Source: Chryseobacterium kimseyorum (GTDB lineage: Bacteria > Bacteroidota > Bacteroidia > Flavobacteriales > Weeksellaceae). Taken from it: a DNA stretch of 64,000 nt. This document shows, piece after piece, positions 1 through 9,484 of this stretch (its first letter is position 1; every line of letters begins with the position of its first letter). The stretch spans positions 62,001 to 126,000 of the forward strand of contig NZ_JAPDHW010000008.1 of the NCBI RefSeq assembly GCF_025971945.1. Reading direction: 5' to 3'. The notes below the pieces were generated by a model. The model had not been told where the DNA came from. It ran no database searches and was given only the letters and a program-made list of their open reading frames with translations. The position numbers and the translations under genes were made by a program.

Positions 1-857
1 TTATTCAGATCGCAGGATATACCCTGGAAGAGAAAATCGAGATTGCCAAGAGACATTTAATCAAAAAACAGCAGGACGAAAACGGTTTGACGGCGAAATC
101 TTTCAAACTTGGAAATGCTGAATTAAAACATATTATCGAAGCACACACTTCTGAAAGTGGAGTGAGAACTTTAGAGAAGAGAATTGCAGGAATTGCCCGT
201 TGGGTAGCTTTGCAGACTGCCTTGGTGAAAGAATATGATGCTAAAATTTCTGTTGAGAAAGTAGATGAAATTTTAGGAGTTCCGAGACCGAAAAGCTTAT
301 CTGAATTAACAGACGTGCCAGGTGTAGTAACCGGATTGGCATGGACAAGCGTTGGAGGAGACATTTTATTTATCGAAAGTATTACCAGCACCGGAAAAGG
401 AAATCTTACGATGACCGGAAATCTGGGAACGGTGATGAAAGAATCTGCGACAATTGCTTTGGAATACATAAAAGCTAAGCATGAAGATTTAGGAATTACA
501 GAAGATGATTTAGAAAAGAAAAACATCCACGTGCACGTTCCTGAAGGCGCAACTCCAAAAGACGGACCTTCAGCAGGAATCGCAATGCTGACTTCTATGG
601 TTTCTACTTTCAGAAATAAAAAAGTGAGACCACACTTAGCGATGACCGGTGAAATTACGTTGAGAGGAAAAGTACTCCCTGTAGGCGGAATTAAAGAAAA
701 ACTTCTTGCAGCAACGAGAGCGGGAATCAAAGAAGTAATTCTTTGCGAAGCCAACAGAAAAGATGTAGAAGAGATCAAGCAGGATTACCTGAAAAACCTG
801 AAGGTAAATTATGTAAATTGGATGACTGAAGTTCTGGAACTCGCCATCGAAAAATAA
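1..857 (+). CDS. lon: Lon protease, C-terminal part (5' end outside window)
   Basis: ATP-dependent serine protease of the cytoplasm that degrades misfolded and regulatory proteins. The reading frame is open from base 3 and the gene enters from the left edge, so only about 284 C-terminal residues are seen. The fragment begins in the AAA+ lid ([17 protein letters not shown], typical of Lon) and then covers the S16 peptidase domain. The catalytic Ser lies in DGPSAG (codon 570-572) and the catalytic Lys in GGIKEK (codon 693-695), so the Ser-Lys dyad is intact. The TTG at 87 is internal, not a start. A hairpin terminator follows 20 bases after the stop. Confidence 0.97.
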   Translation, partial: IQIAGYTLEEKIEIAKRHLIKKQQDENGLTAKSFKLGNAELKHIIEAHTSESGVRTLEKRIAGIARWVALQTALVKEYDAKISVEKVDEILGVPRPKSLSELTDVPGVVTGLAWTSVGGDILFIESITSTGKGNLTMTGNLGTVMKESATIALEYIKAKHEDLGITEDDLEKKNIHVHVPEGATPKDGPSAGIAMLTSMVSTFRNKKVRPHLAMTGEITLRGKVLPVGGIKEKLLAATRAGIKEVILCEANRKDVEEIKQDYLKNLKVNYVNWMTEVLELAIEK

Positions 858-877
858 ATTTTTAATCATAAATATTT

Positions 878-907
878 AAACCTCATCGTAAACGGTGAGG
901 TTTTTGT
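878..907 (+). terminator. Intrinsic terminator after lon
   Basis: An 8-bp stem (CCTCATCG / CGGTGAGG, one G-U pair) with a TAAA loop is followed by TTTTTGTT. It separates lon from the next gene on the same strand. Confidence 0.8.
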
Positions 908-928
908 TATTGGTAGAAAAACTTTATC

Positions 929-2041
929 ATGAACTTTTTTAAACTACCTTTTCTCCCAAAACTTGCTCTCGCAGTAATTTCGATCATCGGAATCGGCTAC
1001 CTCATCAAGCTAGGCCAAAGTATTTTAGCTCCATTTTTTTTAGCATTTCTGATGGCGATGCTTTTTTTGCCGATTGCTAATTTTTTTGAGAGAAGATTAA
1101 GGTTTCCAAGGTCAATTTCCACCATAGTTTCTGTTATGATGATGTTGGTAATTCTGACGGGTCTGATCTATTTCTTTGGTTCGCAGATTTCGAGTTTCAG
1201 TAGAGATTTGCCGCATTTAACCAAACAGTTCAATATGGTTTTTCACAATCTTCAGACATGGGTTTCACATACTTTTAATGTAAAGATTGACGAGCAACTT
1301 GATTATCTTGATCAGGGCTTAGGCAAACTGCTTTCTTCATCAGGAATTATTTTAGGATTTACGTTTGGGATTTTCTCCTCGAGTTTAGGATTCTTAGCTT
1401 TCTTCATTCTGTTTTTCATTTTCATTTTAAATTACAGAAGAATTTTAAATAATTTCATTGTCAATGTCTTTAATGAAAAGCATAAATCCAGCGTGCAGGA
1501 AGTTGTTTCTGAAGTAAGGATTATGACCAAAAGATATATCATCGGTCTCTGTCTTCAGATTGTAATTGTATCATCCCTTACGACGATCGTCCTGACCGTT
1601 CTCGGAGTTAAATATGCCATCTTACTAGGTGTTCTGACTGGTTTATTAAATGTAATTCCTTACATCGGCATCTGTATTTCACTGTTAATTTCCTGCTTTA
1701 TCGCCTTCGCTACCGGGACAGTTTCTACCTGCGTATATGTTGCGATTGGTTATGTGATTGTGCATGCCATTGACGGAAATATTGTACTTCCCTTCGTTGT
1801 GGGTTCAAAAGTAAAAATCAACGCCTTATTTTCATTTATCGGAATTCTTTTAGGCGAGCATCTTTGGGGAATTTCCGGAATGTTCCTTTGTATTCCCGCG
1901 ATTGCAATTATTAAAATTATTTTTGAAAGAGTGGACGGTTTACAGCCTTGGGGAAGACTTCTGGGTGAAGAAGAGAAGCCGGATAAAAAGAAAAAGAGCT
2001 ATAAAATATCGAAGAGAATTACTTTAAAAGAAATGGATTAA
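929..2041 (+). CDS. AI-2E family transporter (PerM/YdiK-like membrane protein)
   Basis: A polytopic inner-membrane protein of 370 residues, the usual length of the AI-2E transporter / PerM family (Pfam AI-2E_transport). Hydrophobic stretches lie near residues 10-50, 60-85, 140-170, 205-275 and 305-335, giving about eight membrane segments. The region around residue 240 (LLNVIPYIG) and the later GEHLWGISGMFLCIPAIAI stretch are typical of the family. The tail is very basic (KPDKKKKSYK). Members have been linked to autoinducer-2 export or sodium/proton exchange, so the substrate here is unknown. It stands alone after the lon terminator. Confidence 0.85.
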   Translation: MNFFKLPFLPKLALAVISIIGIGYLIKLGQSILAPFFLAFLMAMLFLPIANFFERRLRFPRSISTIVSVMMMLVILTGLIYFFGSQISSFSRDLPHLTKQFNMVFHNLQTWVSHTFNVKIDEQLDYLDQGLGKLLSSSGIILGFTFGIFSSSLGFLAFFILFFIFILNYRRILNNFIVNVFNEKHKSSVQEVVSEVRIMTKRYIIGLCLQIVIVSSLTTIVLTVLGVKYAILLGVLTGLLNVIPYIGICISLLISCFIAFATGTVSTCVYVAIGYVIVHAIDGNIVLPFVVGSKVKINALFSFIGILLGEHLWGISGMFLCIPAIAIIKIIFERVDGLQPWGRLLGEEEKPDKKKKSYKISKRITLKEMD

Positions 2042-2094
2042 GATATAAGCAATCAATAACTCAATGATTAAACTTTAAAAATTTAGATTTTTTA

Positions 2095-2123
2095 TTGACA
2101 AATTGAATTTTATTTTAAATTTG
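2095..2123 (+). promoter_or_regulatory. Bacteroidetes-type promoter of the DoxX gene
   Basis: TTG at 2095-2097, an 18-base spacer and TAAATTTG at 2116-2123 match the flavobacterial sigma-A consensus TTG-N17-20-TAnnTTTG. Transcription would begin near 2130, a short leader before the ATG at 2143. Confidence 0.7.
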
Positions 2124-2142
2124 ATTAATAAAATAATCAATC

Positions 2143-2520
2143 ATGAAAATCGTAAAATTTATTATCTGCCTTCTCTTTGGGCTGATGTTTGCCAACGCCG
2201 GCTTAGACAAGTTTCTTCACTACATGCCAATGCCGGAAATCACACCGGAACAGATGAAGATTTTTGATGCCTTCAACAAATTGCACTGGCTGATGCCTCT
2301 GGTAGGAGCGGTAGAGATTGTTGGCGGATTGCTGTTTATCTTCCCGAAAACAAGAGCCTTGGGTGCCATCGTTATTTTACCGGTAATGGTAGGAATTATT
2401 CTTCACGTTTTCACCATCGACAAATCAACAACTGGAATGTCCATTGCCGGAGTTTTGTTTGTCATTAATCTTTGGATGATTATTGATAATAAAGAGAAAT
2501 ATAAAGCCTTAGTGAAATAA
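2143..2520 (+). CDS. DoxX family membrane protein
   Basis: A small inner-membrane protein of 125 residues with four predicted hydrophobic segments (about 3-20, 48-66, 70-90, 100-118). The early motif FANAGLDKFLHY and the later GAVEIVGGLLFIFPKTRALGA are characteristic of DoxX/DoxD-like proteins. The family has been tied to quinone-linked redox and oxidative-stress complexes in other bacteria, but no specific substrate can be read from this sequence. It has its own promoter and is followed by a repeat hairpin, so it is probably monocistronic. Confidence 0.85.
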   Translation: MKIVKFIICLLFGLMFANAGLDKFLHYMPMPEITPEQMKIFDAFNKLHWLMPLVGAVEIVGGLLFIFPKTRALGAIVILPVMVGIILHVFTIDKSTTGMSIAGVLFVINLWMIIDNKEKYKALVK

Positions 2521-2523
2521 AAA

Positions 2524-2606
2524 AAGTGAATAGTCAATAGTGAATTTTTGCTTCGCAAGTGAATTTCAAATTGACAAGCGAAGCGAATTGACCATTCACC
2601 ACTGAC
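2524..2606. repeat. Imperfect inverted repeat between convergent genes
   Basis: The segment contains GTGAATAGTCAAT and TTTGCTTCGC on one side and GCGAAGCGAATTGACC and ATTCAC on the other, so it can fold into a long imperfect hairpin centred near 2560. It lies exactly between the convergent DoxX and acyl-CoA dehydrogenase genes and may end transcription from both sides. Confidence 0.55.
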
Positions 2607-2608
2607 CT

Positions 2609-3967
2609 TTACACAAATGCGCTAAATCCTGTAATCGATCTTCCGACAATCAGCGAATTAATTTCTTTTGTTCCTTCATAAGAATAAATCGCTTCTGCGT
2701 CGGCGACAAATCTGGCGACGTCATATTCAAGAAGAATTCCATTTCCGCCCATCACTTCACGAGCTCTGGAAACAACGTCTCTTGTTCTCATCGTACAGAA
2801 AACTTTAGCTAATGAAGCGTGCTCATCTTTTAAAGTACCTTCATCCTGCATTTCAGAAAGTCTGAACACCATCGTCTGCATAGCTGTTAGGTTGGAAAGC
2901 ATTTCCACCAAATGTCCCTGGATCATTTGAAATGAAGCGATTGGTTTTCCAAACTGTTCTCTTGTTCTGGTGTATTCCAGTGCGCTTTCATAAGCACCTC
3001 TCGCACATCCTGTTGCCATCCAGGCAACGCCGGCTCTTGTCATTCTTAAAACTTTTGCGGTGTCTTTGAAGGAATTGGCATTTTGTAAACGGTTTTCTTC
3101 CGTGACAATACAGTCTTTTAACGTAATCAAACCATTCTGAACAATTCTCAATGCCATTTTCCCTCTGATTTTCTCAACAGAATATCCTGGATTATCTTTT
3201 TCAACAATGAAACCTTTCACTTCACCATCGTCTAAATCTCTTGCCCAAATTATGATAATGTCTGCAAATGTTGCGTTGCCGATCCATTTTTTCTGTCCGT
3301 TTAAAATCCAGCCTTCTGGAGTTTTCTTGCAGGTAACTGTTAAACCACCTGCAGCACCGGAACCTACTTCCGGTTCAGTTAATCCAAATGCACCGATTTT
3401 TTCAAACTTCTGCATTTGAGGAAGCCATTTCTGCTTCTGTTCTTCCGAACCGCAGATGTAAATGGATCCCATTGAAAGACCGGACTGCACTCCAAAAAAA
3501 GTTGCAATTGAAGCATCGATTCTCGCCATTTCCATAGCGATGACACCTTCCATTAAGAAAGGCATTCCTTTGCAACCATACCCTTCATACGTTACGCCGC
3601 AAATATCTAATTTTTGAAATTTTGGTATTAATTCGTGTGGAAATTCATCACGAAGCCAATAATGATTCACCAAAGGCTTGACTTCTTTTTCCATAAATTC
3701 TCTGACCTTTTGCTGGACCTCCCTTTGTTCAGGAGTTAAAGTATGATAAACATCGTAGAAATCTCCATCGATGGGTGGGAGTTCTCGTGTTTTTTTATTA
3801 GGGTCGAGCATTTTCATCATTCCGCTGAGCTGCTTATCATCCAGTTTGGAAAAGTTTTCCATGAGTTTGGGAAGATTGACCTTCTGGGAAATTTCGCTAA
3901 GCTGATCAAAATCAATGGATTTAAATAATTCTATGGCATTTCTGATTTTGGAAAAAGTTTTAGACAT
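2609..3967 (-). CDS. Acyl-CoA dehydrogenase, glutaryl-CoA dehydrogenase-like
   Basis: FAD-dependent acyl-CoA dehydrogenase of 452 residues from the ATG at 3967; an earlier in-frame start at 4021 would add 18 atypical residues. The order is an extra N-terminal helical region (1-85), then the N-terminal, middle (FGLTEPEVGS, the FAD/substrate loop) and C-terminal domains. The end, SYEGTKEINSLIVGRSITG, closely resembles glutaryl-CoA dehydrogenases, and Glu431 in YEGT is the predicted catalytic base. Glutaryl-CoA dehydrogenase works in lysine/tryptophan breakdown to crotonyl-CoA, but no other gene of that route is adjacent. The substrate is inferred from similarity only. Confidence 0.88.
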   Translation of the reverse strand: MSKTFSKIRNAIELFKSIDFDQLSEISQKVNLPKLMENFSKLDDKQLSGMMKMLDPNKKTRELPPIDGDFYDVYHTLTPEQREVQQKVREFMEKEVKPLVNHYWLRDEFPHELIPKFQKLDICGVTYEGYGCKGMPFLMEGVIAMEMARIDASIATFFGVQSGLSMGSIYICGSEEQKQKWLPQMQKFEKIGAFGLTEPEVGSGAAGGLTVTCKKTPEGWILNGQKKWIGNATFADIIIIWARDLDDGEVKGFIVEKDNPGYSVEKIRGKMALRIVQNGLITLKDCIVTEENRLQNANSFKDTAKVLRMTRAGVAWMATGCARGAYESALEYTRTREQFGKPIASFQMIQGHLVEMLSNLTAMQTMVFRLSEMQDEGTLKDEHASLAKVFCTMRTRDVVSRAREVMGGNGILLEYDVARFVADAEAIYSYEGTKEINSLIVGRSITGFSAFV

Positions 3968-4247
3968 ATTAAGTTTGGTTTGATTTGTAAAATTGAAGCA
4001 AAAATCAATCCGAAATACCACACACAGGAATGAATTAGTTTTACAAATTATTGATTATTAATGATTTAAATTAAATAATTTATTTACAAATCTTTTACTT
4101 TTCATTTTCAAACATTACAAAGCTTTCTTACGCAACTTTGAAATAAGCAAACCGCCAAAACACTGCAACGCAAAATCAGACCGCGTTGATCCAGCTATAG
4201 ATAAGAAAGACAATTCAATTATTTATAAACATCAAAAAATATAAAAT

Positions 4248-5165
4248 ATGAAAACGACTTACATTAAATTAAGCATCGCAACAGCCCTTTTACTTGGGAT
4301 TTATTCATGCAAAAAAGGCGAAGCTACAGCAAGTGATTACGAAGTTTCCGCAAGTGCAGATTCTGCGGCCGTTTCTAAAGATATTTCTTCCGTGGCAATC
4401 ATGAAAGTAAAAGACAAACAGTTCATCAAAACAGCGAACGTCAATATGGAAGTCAAAGATGTATATGAAGCGACCACTTCTCTCGAAAAATCTGTACAGG
4501 ATCTTGGTGGATTTGTTACACACAGCAATCTTCAAAGCAATGTCTTTTCGGAAGAAACATTCAACACATCCAACGAAGAAGCGATGTTGGTCAAGAAATA
4601 TCAGACGGAAAATACGATACAGGTTCGTATACCTACCGAAAAGCTGGGCGAATTTTTAACACTGATCAACAGCAAAAAACTTTTCCTGAATTCAAGAGTT
4701 ATCAACGCAGAAGATGTGACAGCCAGTATTAAATATGCAGAACTGGAAGGGAAGAGAATTAAAAAAACCGGCGAGAATATCACTCAGCTCAAAACCAACA
4801 AAGACAAAGTAAATATGAGCGATGAAAATATGTCTGAAGAAAACCAGCAGCAACTCGCCAACATGGATGTGGCCGACAATCTGAGGTATAGCACGGTTGA
4901 TATTTACATCAAAGAACCTAAGCTCCGCATTGCGGAAATTGCAGTGACCAACACAAAAAATATCGACAATAAATATAAATTTAATTTCCTGTATGATATG
5001 AAAAATGCTTTCGTGGAGGGCTTTTATCTCATTCAGAGAATTTTGGTGGGATTGGTTACTGTTTGGCCAATTGTATTAATTGTTGTTATCGGATTTTACT
5101 TTTACCGAAAAAACAAATCTAACAATAGAATTCAGCAGAGAAAAGAACAGAATTCGGCATCCTAA
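4248..5165 (+). CDS. DUF4349 lipoprotein with C-terminal membrane anchor
   Basis: A 305-residue envelope protein. A lipoprotein signal peptide ends at Cys21 (GIYSC-KKG). Residues about 60-225 match the DUF4349 pattern (KTANVNMEVKDVYEA, then LEKSVQDLGGFVTHSNLQ), a putative extracytoplasmic domain with a coiled coil around 165-200. A hydrophobic helix at about 263-287 is followed by a basic tail. Function unknown. The 280-base divergent gap before it is AT-rich with no promoter I can place firmly, and a terminator follows at 5197. Confidence 0.8.
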   Translation: MKTTYIKLSIATALLLGIYSCKKGEATASDYEVSASADSAAVSKDISSVAIMKVKDKQFIKTANVNMEVKDVYEATTSLEKSVQDLGGFVTHSNLQSNVFSEETFNTSNEEAMLVKKYQTENTIQVRIPTEKLGEFLTLINSKKLFLNSRVINAEDVTASIKYAELEGKRIKKTGENITQLKTNKDKVNMSDENMSEENQQQLANMDVADNLRYSTVDIYIKEPKLRIAEIAVTNTKNIDNKYKFNFLYDMKNAFVEGFYLIQRILVGLVTVWPIVLIVVIGFYFYRKNKSNNRIQQRKEQNSAS

Positions 5166-5196
5166 CCTTTAGGTTATCAACATAGATTTTTCTGAG

Positions 5197-5221
5197 CCTT
5201 CGCATTTGCGGAGGTTTTTTT
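5197..5221 (+). terminator. Intrinsic terminator after the DUF4349 gene
   Basis: Stem CCTTCGC / GCGGAGG with an ATTT loop, then seven T. It falls just before the stop of the convergent GH125 gene. Confidence 0.75.
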
Positions 5222-5224
5222 GTC

Positions 5225-6655
5225 TTAAAACTTTCTTTTCAGAATTTCCGGTTTCGTTTTGTGAAGATGCAAAATCAGTTCTCCAAAAAGAGTATTGGCC
5301 CATGCAAACCACGATCTCGTAAAGTCTTTTGGATTATCTACATCGAAAGATTCGTGGATAAATCCGGTTCCTGCGTGCGTGGCTTTGATCATTTTCAGAC
5401 AGGAAATAATTTCTGCGTCGTTATCAGTTGTAAGCGCCTGCATAATCAATCCCAAAGGCCAGATTTTATTCTCGCCAATGTGCGGACCACCAATGCCTTT
5501 GGCAAATTTTCCCTCGCTGAACCATGGATTTGCTTTACTCAGTGAAAACTTTCTGGTATTCTGATAGACTTCATCATCTTTTGACGCGTAACCGAGGTAA
5601 GGAATCGAAAGTAAATTCGGAACATTCGCATCATCCATAAACAGAGCGTTTCCAAAACCGTCAATTTCCAAAGCGTAGATTTTGCCGGCTGCGGGATGAT
5701 TCAGAATCGCATATTTCTGAATGGCTTCATCCACTTCTTTAGCTAAATTTTTGAATTGAGAAGCGGAATTTTCATCTTTTAAAACTGTAGAAAAAATCTC
5801 AGCCGTTTCCCTCAGTGAAACCACTGCAAACATATTCGAGGAAACCAAAAACGGATAAAAAGTAGCATCGTCAGACGGTCTGAACATCGAATGAATCAAT
5901 CCGACTTTCTTAGTGGGATTTCCGTAACCGCCCGCAAACTGCGTATCCAGAGAATTTCCGTTTGCCCGCTGAAATTTGTACGGCCCTTTTGAATCTTTTC
6001 TCTGCTGTTCTATAAATGTTTTCAGAATTAAAAGCATTGCTTTTTTCCATTCAGAATCAAAAACAGAAGAATCTCCTGTCGTTTTCCAGTAATTGTAAGA
6101 CAGCCGCATCACATAGCAAAGAGAATCTACCTCCCATTTTCGCTCGTGAATTCCGGGTTTCATTTCTGTCAAATCATCTTTCCACTCGCTGATTTTGCTG
6201 GCATCATCAAAAAATGCATTGGCGTAAGGATCAAGCAGAACACATTCAACCTGTTTATTGATCACACCTTTCAATAAATTTTTTAATTTTTCATCTTCAT
6301 TGGCCAGACTCAAATACGGATATACCTGCGCCGAAGAATCCCGAAGCCACATCGCATCGATATCTCCCGTAATCACGTAGGTGAAAGGTTTGTTGTTTTT
6401 CTGATAATATTTTACAGTTGTATCTAAAGTATTGGGAAAACAGTTTTCAAACATCCACGCCAATTCAGGATCTGCGATCGTTTTTTTAATATTTTTAATA
6501 GCGTTTTCGACGGCTGCTGACGTGAATTTTCGGCCGGATAATTTGGGTCTTCTTGTAATGAATTCTTCTGTATAAAAGAATTTTACGGAGTTGGGAATAG
6601 TTAGGAATAGTGTACCTATAGAAGATTTTTTTATAAAGTCTCGACGATTCTGCAT
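5225..6655 (-). CDS. GH125 family exo-alpha-1,6-mannosidase, Tat-type signal
   Basis: Glycoside hydrolase family 125 (metal-independent exo-alpha-mannosidase) of 476 residues from the ATG at 6655. This start is preferred because it begins with a twin-arginine-like signal (QNRRDFIKKSS followed by a hydrophobic run), as in many Bacteroidetes periplasmic glycosidases; a start at 6703 is also open. TGDIDAMWLRDSSAQVYPYL near residue 120 and DPYANAFF are strong GH125 signatures. It would trim terminal alpha-1,6-linked mannose from N-glycans or mannans in the periplasm. No SusC/SusD pair or other mannan gene is beside it, so it is not in an evident polysaccharide utilisation locus. Confidence 0.9.
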   Translation of the reverse strand: MQNRRDFIKKSSIGTLFLTIPNSVKFFYTEEFITRRPKLSGRKFTSAAVENAIKNIKKTIADPELAWMFENCFPNTLDTTVKYYQKNNKPFTYVITGDIDAMWLRDSSAQVYPYLSLANEDEKLKNLLKGVINKQVECVLLDPYANAFFDDASKISEWKDDLTEMKPGIHERKWEVDSLCYVMRLSYNYWKTTGDSSVFDSEWKKAMLLILKTFIEQQRKDSKGPYKFQRANGNSLDTQFAGGYGNPTKKVGLIHSMFRPSDDATFYPFLVSSNMFAVVSLRETAEIFSTVLKDENSASQFKNLAKEVDEAIQKYAILNHPAAGKIYALEIDGFGNALFMDDANVPNLLSIPYLGYASKDDEVYQNTRKFSLSKANPWFSEGKFAKGIGGPHIGENKIWPLGLIMQALTTDNDAEIISCLKMIKATHAGTGFIHESFDVDNPKDFTRSWFAWANTLFGELILHLHKTKPEILKRKF

Positions 6656-6758
6656 GCTCAGTAAAGTTTTAGATAAATCCTTAAATTTAGGATTTAATTT
6701 CAAAAAAGAAATTAATAAATTCCCTGAAATTACGTTAGACTTTCAAAACAAAAATCAG

Positions 6759-7607
6759 ATGCTTAAAAATTTCTCATTCTTAACTGTATTTTTATACTCC
6801 TTCTGCTACACCCAGCAACAAATTCAGGTTCTTGATGCCGAAACACAAAAGCCAGTTCCTTATGCAAAGCTTATCTTGAGAGGAAAAGATTATTACAGAA
6901 ACACAGAGGAAAATGGCGAAACAAGTTTAGAACAAGGCGAAGAAATTTTAGAAATTGAATCTTTTGGGTTTGAAAATTTGAAGGTTGAAAAAAATCAGGA
7001 AATTTACCTTTTAAAACCAAAGTTTGTTGATATTGATGAAGTAAAAATAGCTAAATCCAAATCGTCTAAAACATTTAGAATAGGAAAAGTCACCAAAGAA
7101 AATACTTTCTACGGAGTAAACAATACAATTTGGATGGTTGCTAAGAAAATGAAAAACCACGTTTCCGAGGAGCCATTATTTGTACAATCACTAAAGTTTT
7201 ACTCAAGACTATATTCTAAAAAATCAGCTACTATAAAAGTTAACATTTACTATAATGAAAACGACATTCCGGGTGAATTATACAAATCGGTTATTGTGAC
7301 TTGTTTTAAAAATAAAAAAATTACAGAATACATATTCCCAAAGTCATTTCTTCTTCCCAAAGAAGGAATTATTGTAGGTTTTGAATGGATTTTGAATCAG
7401 GAAAATTCGTATCAGAAAACAATGATGATGAATGGTGAGAAAAAAGAAATTATCGCACACGACCCAATGATTGGTTCTATTAAAGAAACTCCTAAAAATA
7501 TTATTTTCGGAAACCTTTCCGATGGAGGCTGGAAATTTGTAAATGGTTCAAACAATATCAACCGGAGTAGCGGTAATCTTGGAATAGAATTAAAACTCAC
7601 CAACTGA
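6759..7607 (+). CDS. Secreted carboxypeptidase-regulatory-like (CarboxypepD_reg) protein
   Basis: A 282-residue exported protein starting at the ATG at 6759; upstream in-frame ATGs would run into the opposite gene. A short signal peptide (FSFLTVFLYSFCYTQ) is followed by a small beta-sandwich like the carboxypeptidase D regulatory domain (QIQVLDAETQKPVPYAKLIL, about residues 23-90). The rest (SKSSKTFRIGKVTKE onward) resembles Flavobacteriia proteins of unknown function with a jelly-roll-like second half. No catalytic motif is visible. It is divergent from the GH125 gene with only about 100 bases between the starts. Confidence 0.7.
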   Translation: MLKNFSFLTVFLYSFCYTQQQIQVLDAETQKPVPYAKLILRGKDYYRNTEENGETSLEQGEEILEIESFGFENLKVEKNQEIYLLKPKFVDIDEVKIAKSKSSKTFRIGKVTKENTFYGVNNTIWMVAKKMKNHVSEEPLFVQSLKFYSRLYSKKSATIKVNIYYNENDIPGELYKSVIVTCFKNKKITEYIFPKSFLLPKEGIIVGFEWILNQENSYQKTMMMNGEKKEIIAHDPMIGSIKETPKNIIFGNLSDGGWKFVNGSNNINRSSGNLGIELKLTN

Positions 7608-7646
7608 TTTTTAAATCACAATTAACATCATTGCCCGAAAATTCCG

Positions 7647-7654
7647 TAAATTTG
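7647..7654 (+). promoter_or_regulatory. Possible -7 element for pgi
   Basis: TAAATTTG fits the flavobacterial -7 consensus. The nearest upstream TTG (7631-7633) is only 13 bases away, shorter than usual, so support for the -33 box is weak. Confidence 0.4.
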
Positions 7655-7730
7655 CAAATCAAAATTTATCAATAAGAATTTGAGGTGATTTATTTAAATC
7701 TATCCTTTAAATTTAATTCAAACTTTAAAT

Positions 7731-9371
7731 ATGCTATCTAAAATAAACCCTACCCAAACTAACAGCTGGACAGCTCTTGACGAACACTTCGGAGATAATG
7801 ACTTTGAATTGAGAAGTCTTTTTCAGTATAATCCAAACCGTTTTGAAGAGTTTTCTATTAAAAGAGATAATTTTCTATTCGATTATTCTAAAAACTTAAT
7901 TGACGCAAGAACAAAAGAATTATTATTAAATCTTGCAGAAGAATGTCAGTTAAAGGATGCTATTTCTAAAATGTTTTCTGGCGATAAGATTAATGAAACA
8001 GAAGGAAGAGCGGTTTTACATACAGCATTAAGAGATTTTTCTGATAAAGAAATTTTGGTTGACGGTGAAAATATCAAACCTCAAATTAAAAGAGTTCTGG
8101 ATCACATGAAATCTTTTTCTGAAAACGTAATTTCAGGAAATCATAAAGGTTTTAGCGGAAAAGAAATTACCGATGTGGTGAATATCGGAATCGGTGGTTC
8201 AGATTTGGGCCCTGTGATGGTGGTTTCTGCCTTAAAGCATTTTAAAACAAGACTTGATGTTCACTTCGTTTCGAATGTGGATGGAAATCATATCGCCGAA
8301 GTGGTGAAAAATTTAAACCCTGAAACCACTTTATTTATTATCGCTTCAAAAACGTTTACCACTCAGGAGACGATGACCAATGCCAATTCTGCAAAAGACT
8401 GGTTTTTGAAAGCCGGAAAACAGGAAGACGTAGCAAAACATTTTGTAGCTTTATCAACTAATGTTCAAGCCGTTAAAGACTTTGGAATAGCAGAAGAAAA
8501 CATCTTCGAATTCTGGGATTGGGTTGGCGGAAGATATTCTTTGTGGAGTGCAATTGGTTTAAGTATCGTGCTTGCAGTAGGATATGGCAATTTCGAACAG
8601 TTATTAAAAGGTGCTGAAAATACGGACCAGCATTTCCAGACGGCAGATTTTTCTGAGAACGTTCCTGTTTTGATGGGGCTTTTAGGAATCTGGTACCGTA
8701 ATTTTTACGCAGCAACAACGCATGCGATCTTACCTTACTCTCAATATCTTGACCGCTTTGCAGCGTATCTTCAGCAGGGAGACATGGAAAGCAATGGAAA
8801 ATGTGTTGACAGAAATGGTGAATTTGTGGAATATGAAACGGGACCAATCATTTGGGGCGAACCCGGCACAAACGGGCAGCACGCTTTCTATCAGTTAATC
8901 CACCAGGGAACAGAATTGATTCCTGCAGATTTTATTGCGTATGCGAAAAGTCCGAATGAAGTTTCTGACCATCAGGATAAACTACTGGCTAACTTCTTTG
9001 CACAGACTGAAGCCTTGGCTTTCGGTAAAAACGAAGAAGAAGTGGAGGCTGAATTGAAAGCATCGGGCAAATCTGAAGAGGAAATTGACTTTTTATTAAA
9101 TTACAAAGTCTTCCACGGAAATACGCCTACAAACTCATTGTTAATCAAAGAATTAACTCCTTTTTCGCTAGGGCAAATGATTGCAATGTACGAGCATAAA
9201 ATTTTTGTGCAGGGTGTGATCTGGAATATTTTCAGTTTTGACCAATTTGGAGTGGAATTAGGAAAAGTTTTAGCGAATAAAATCTTACCTGAACTGGAAA
9301 ACAATGAGTCCATCAGTTCTCATGACAGTTCTACAAATGGGTTGATTAATTATTATAAATCAAATAAATAA
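7731..9371 (+). CDS. pgi: Glucose-6-phosphate isomerase
   Basis: Cytoplasmic glycolytic enzyme interconverting glucose 6-phosphate and fructose 6-phosphate; 546 residues, the normal size of the large bacterial type. Visible motifs are [10 protein letters not shown] (phosphate binding), [32 protein letters not shown] with the catalytic Glu, and [13 protein letters not shown] with the catalytic His. The C-terminal [12 protein letters not shown] carries the conserved Lys. It appears monocistronic, with about 110 bases to folD. Confidence 0.98.
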   Translation: MLSKINPTQTNSWTALDEHFGDNDFELRSLFQYNPNRFEEFSIKRDNFLFDYSKNLIDARTKELLLNLAEECQLKDAISKMFSGDKINETEGRAVLHTALRDFSDKEILVDGENIKPQIKRVLDHMKSFSENVISGNHKGFSGKEITDVVNIGIGGSDLGPVMVVSALKHFKTRLDVHFVSNVDGNHIAEVVKNLNPETTLFIIASKTFTTQETMTNANSAKDWFLKAGKQEDVAKHFVALSTNVQAVKDFGIAEENIFEFWDWVGGRYSLWSAIGLSIVLAVGYGNFEQLLKGAENTDQHFQTADFSENVPVLMGLLGIWYRNFYAATTHAILPYSQYLDRFAAYLQQGDMESNGKCVDRNGEFVEYETGPIIWGEPGTNGQHAFYQLIHQGTELIPADFIAYAKSPNEVSDHQDKLLANFFAQTEALAFGKNEEEVEAELKASGKSEEEIDFLLNYKVFHGNTPTNSLLIKELTPFSLGQMIAMYEHKIFVQGVIWNIFSFDQFGVELGKVLANKILPELENNESISSHDSSTNGLINYYKSNK

Positions 9372-9484
9372 ATAGCTTTTAGCATCTGGCTTATTGCTAT
9401 TGGCTTAAAATACGATGCATTAATATTTTGAATTATAGCTAGAACTGACTTAGAATCTAATAAAAGTAAAAAATAAAAGTAAAA

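Noticed and set aside
5..778. Long minus-strand open frame opposite lon
   Set aside because: It is a shadow of the conserved Lon peptidase frame, and its translation resembles no family.
8473..8847. 124-residue minus-strand frame inside pgi
   Set aside because: Shadow of a strongly conserved enzyme; Cys/His-rich by chance.
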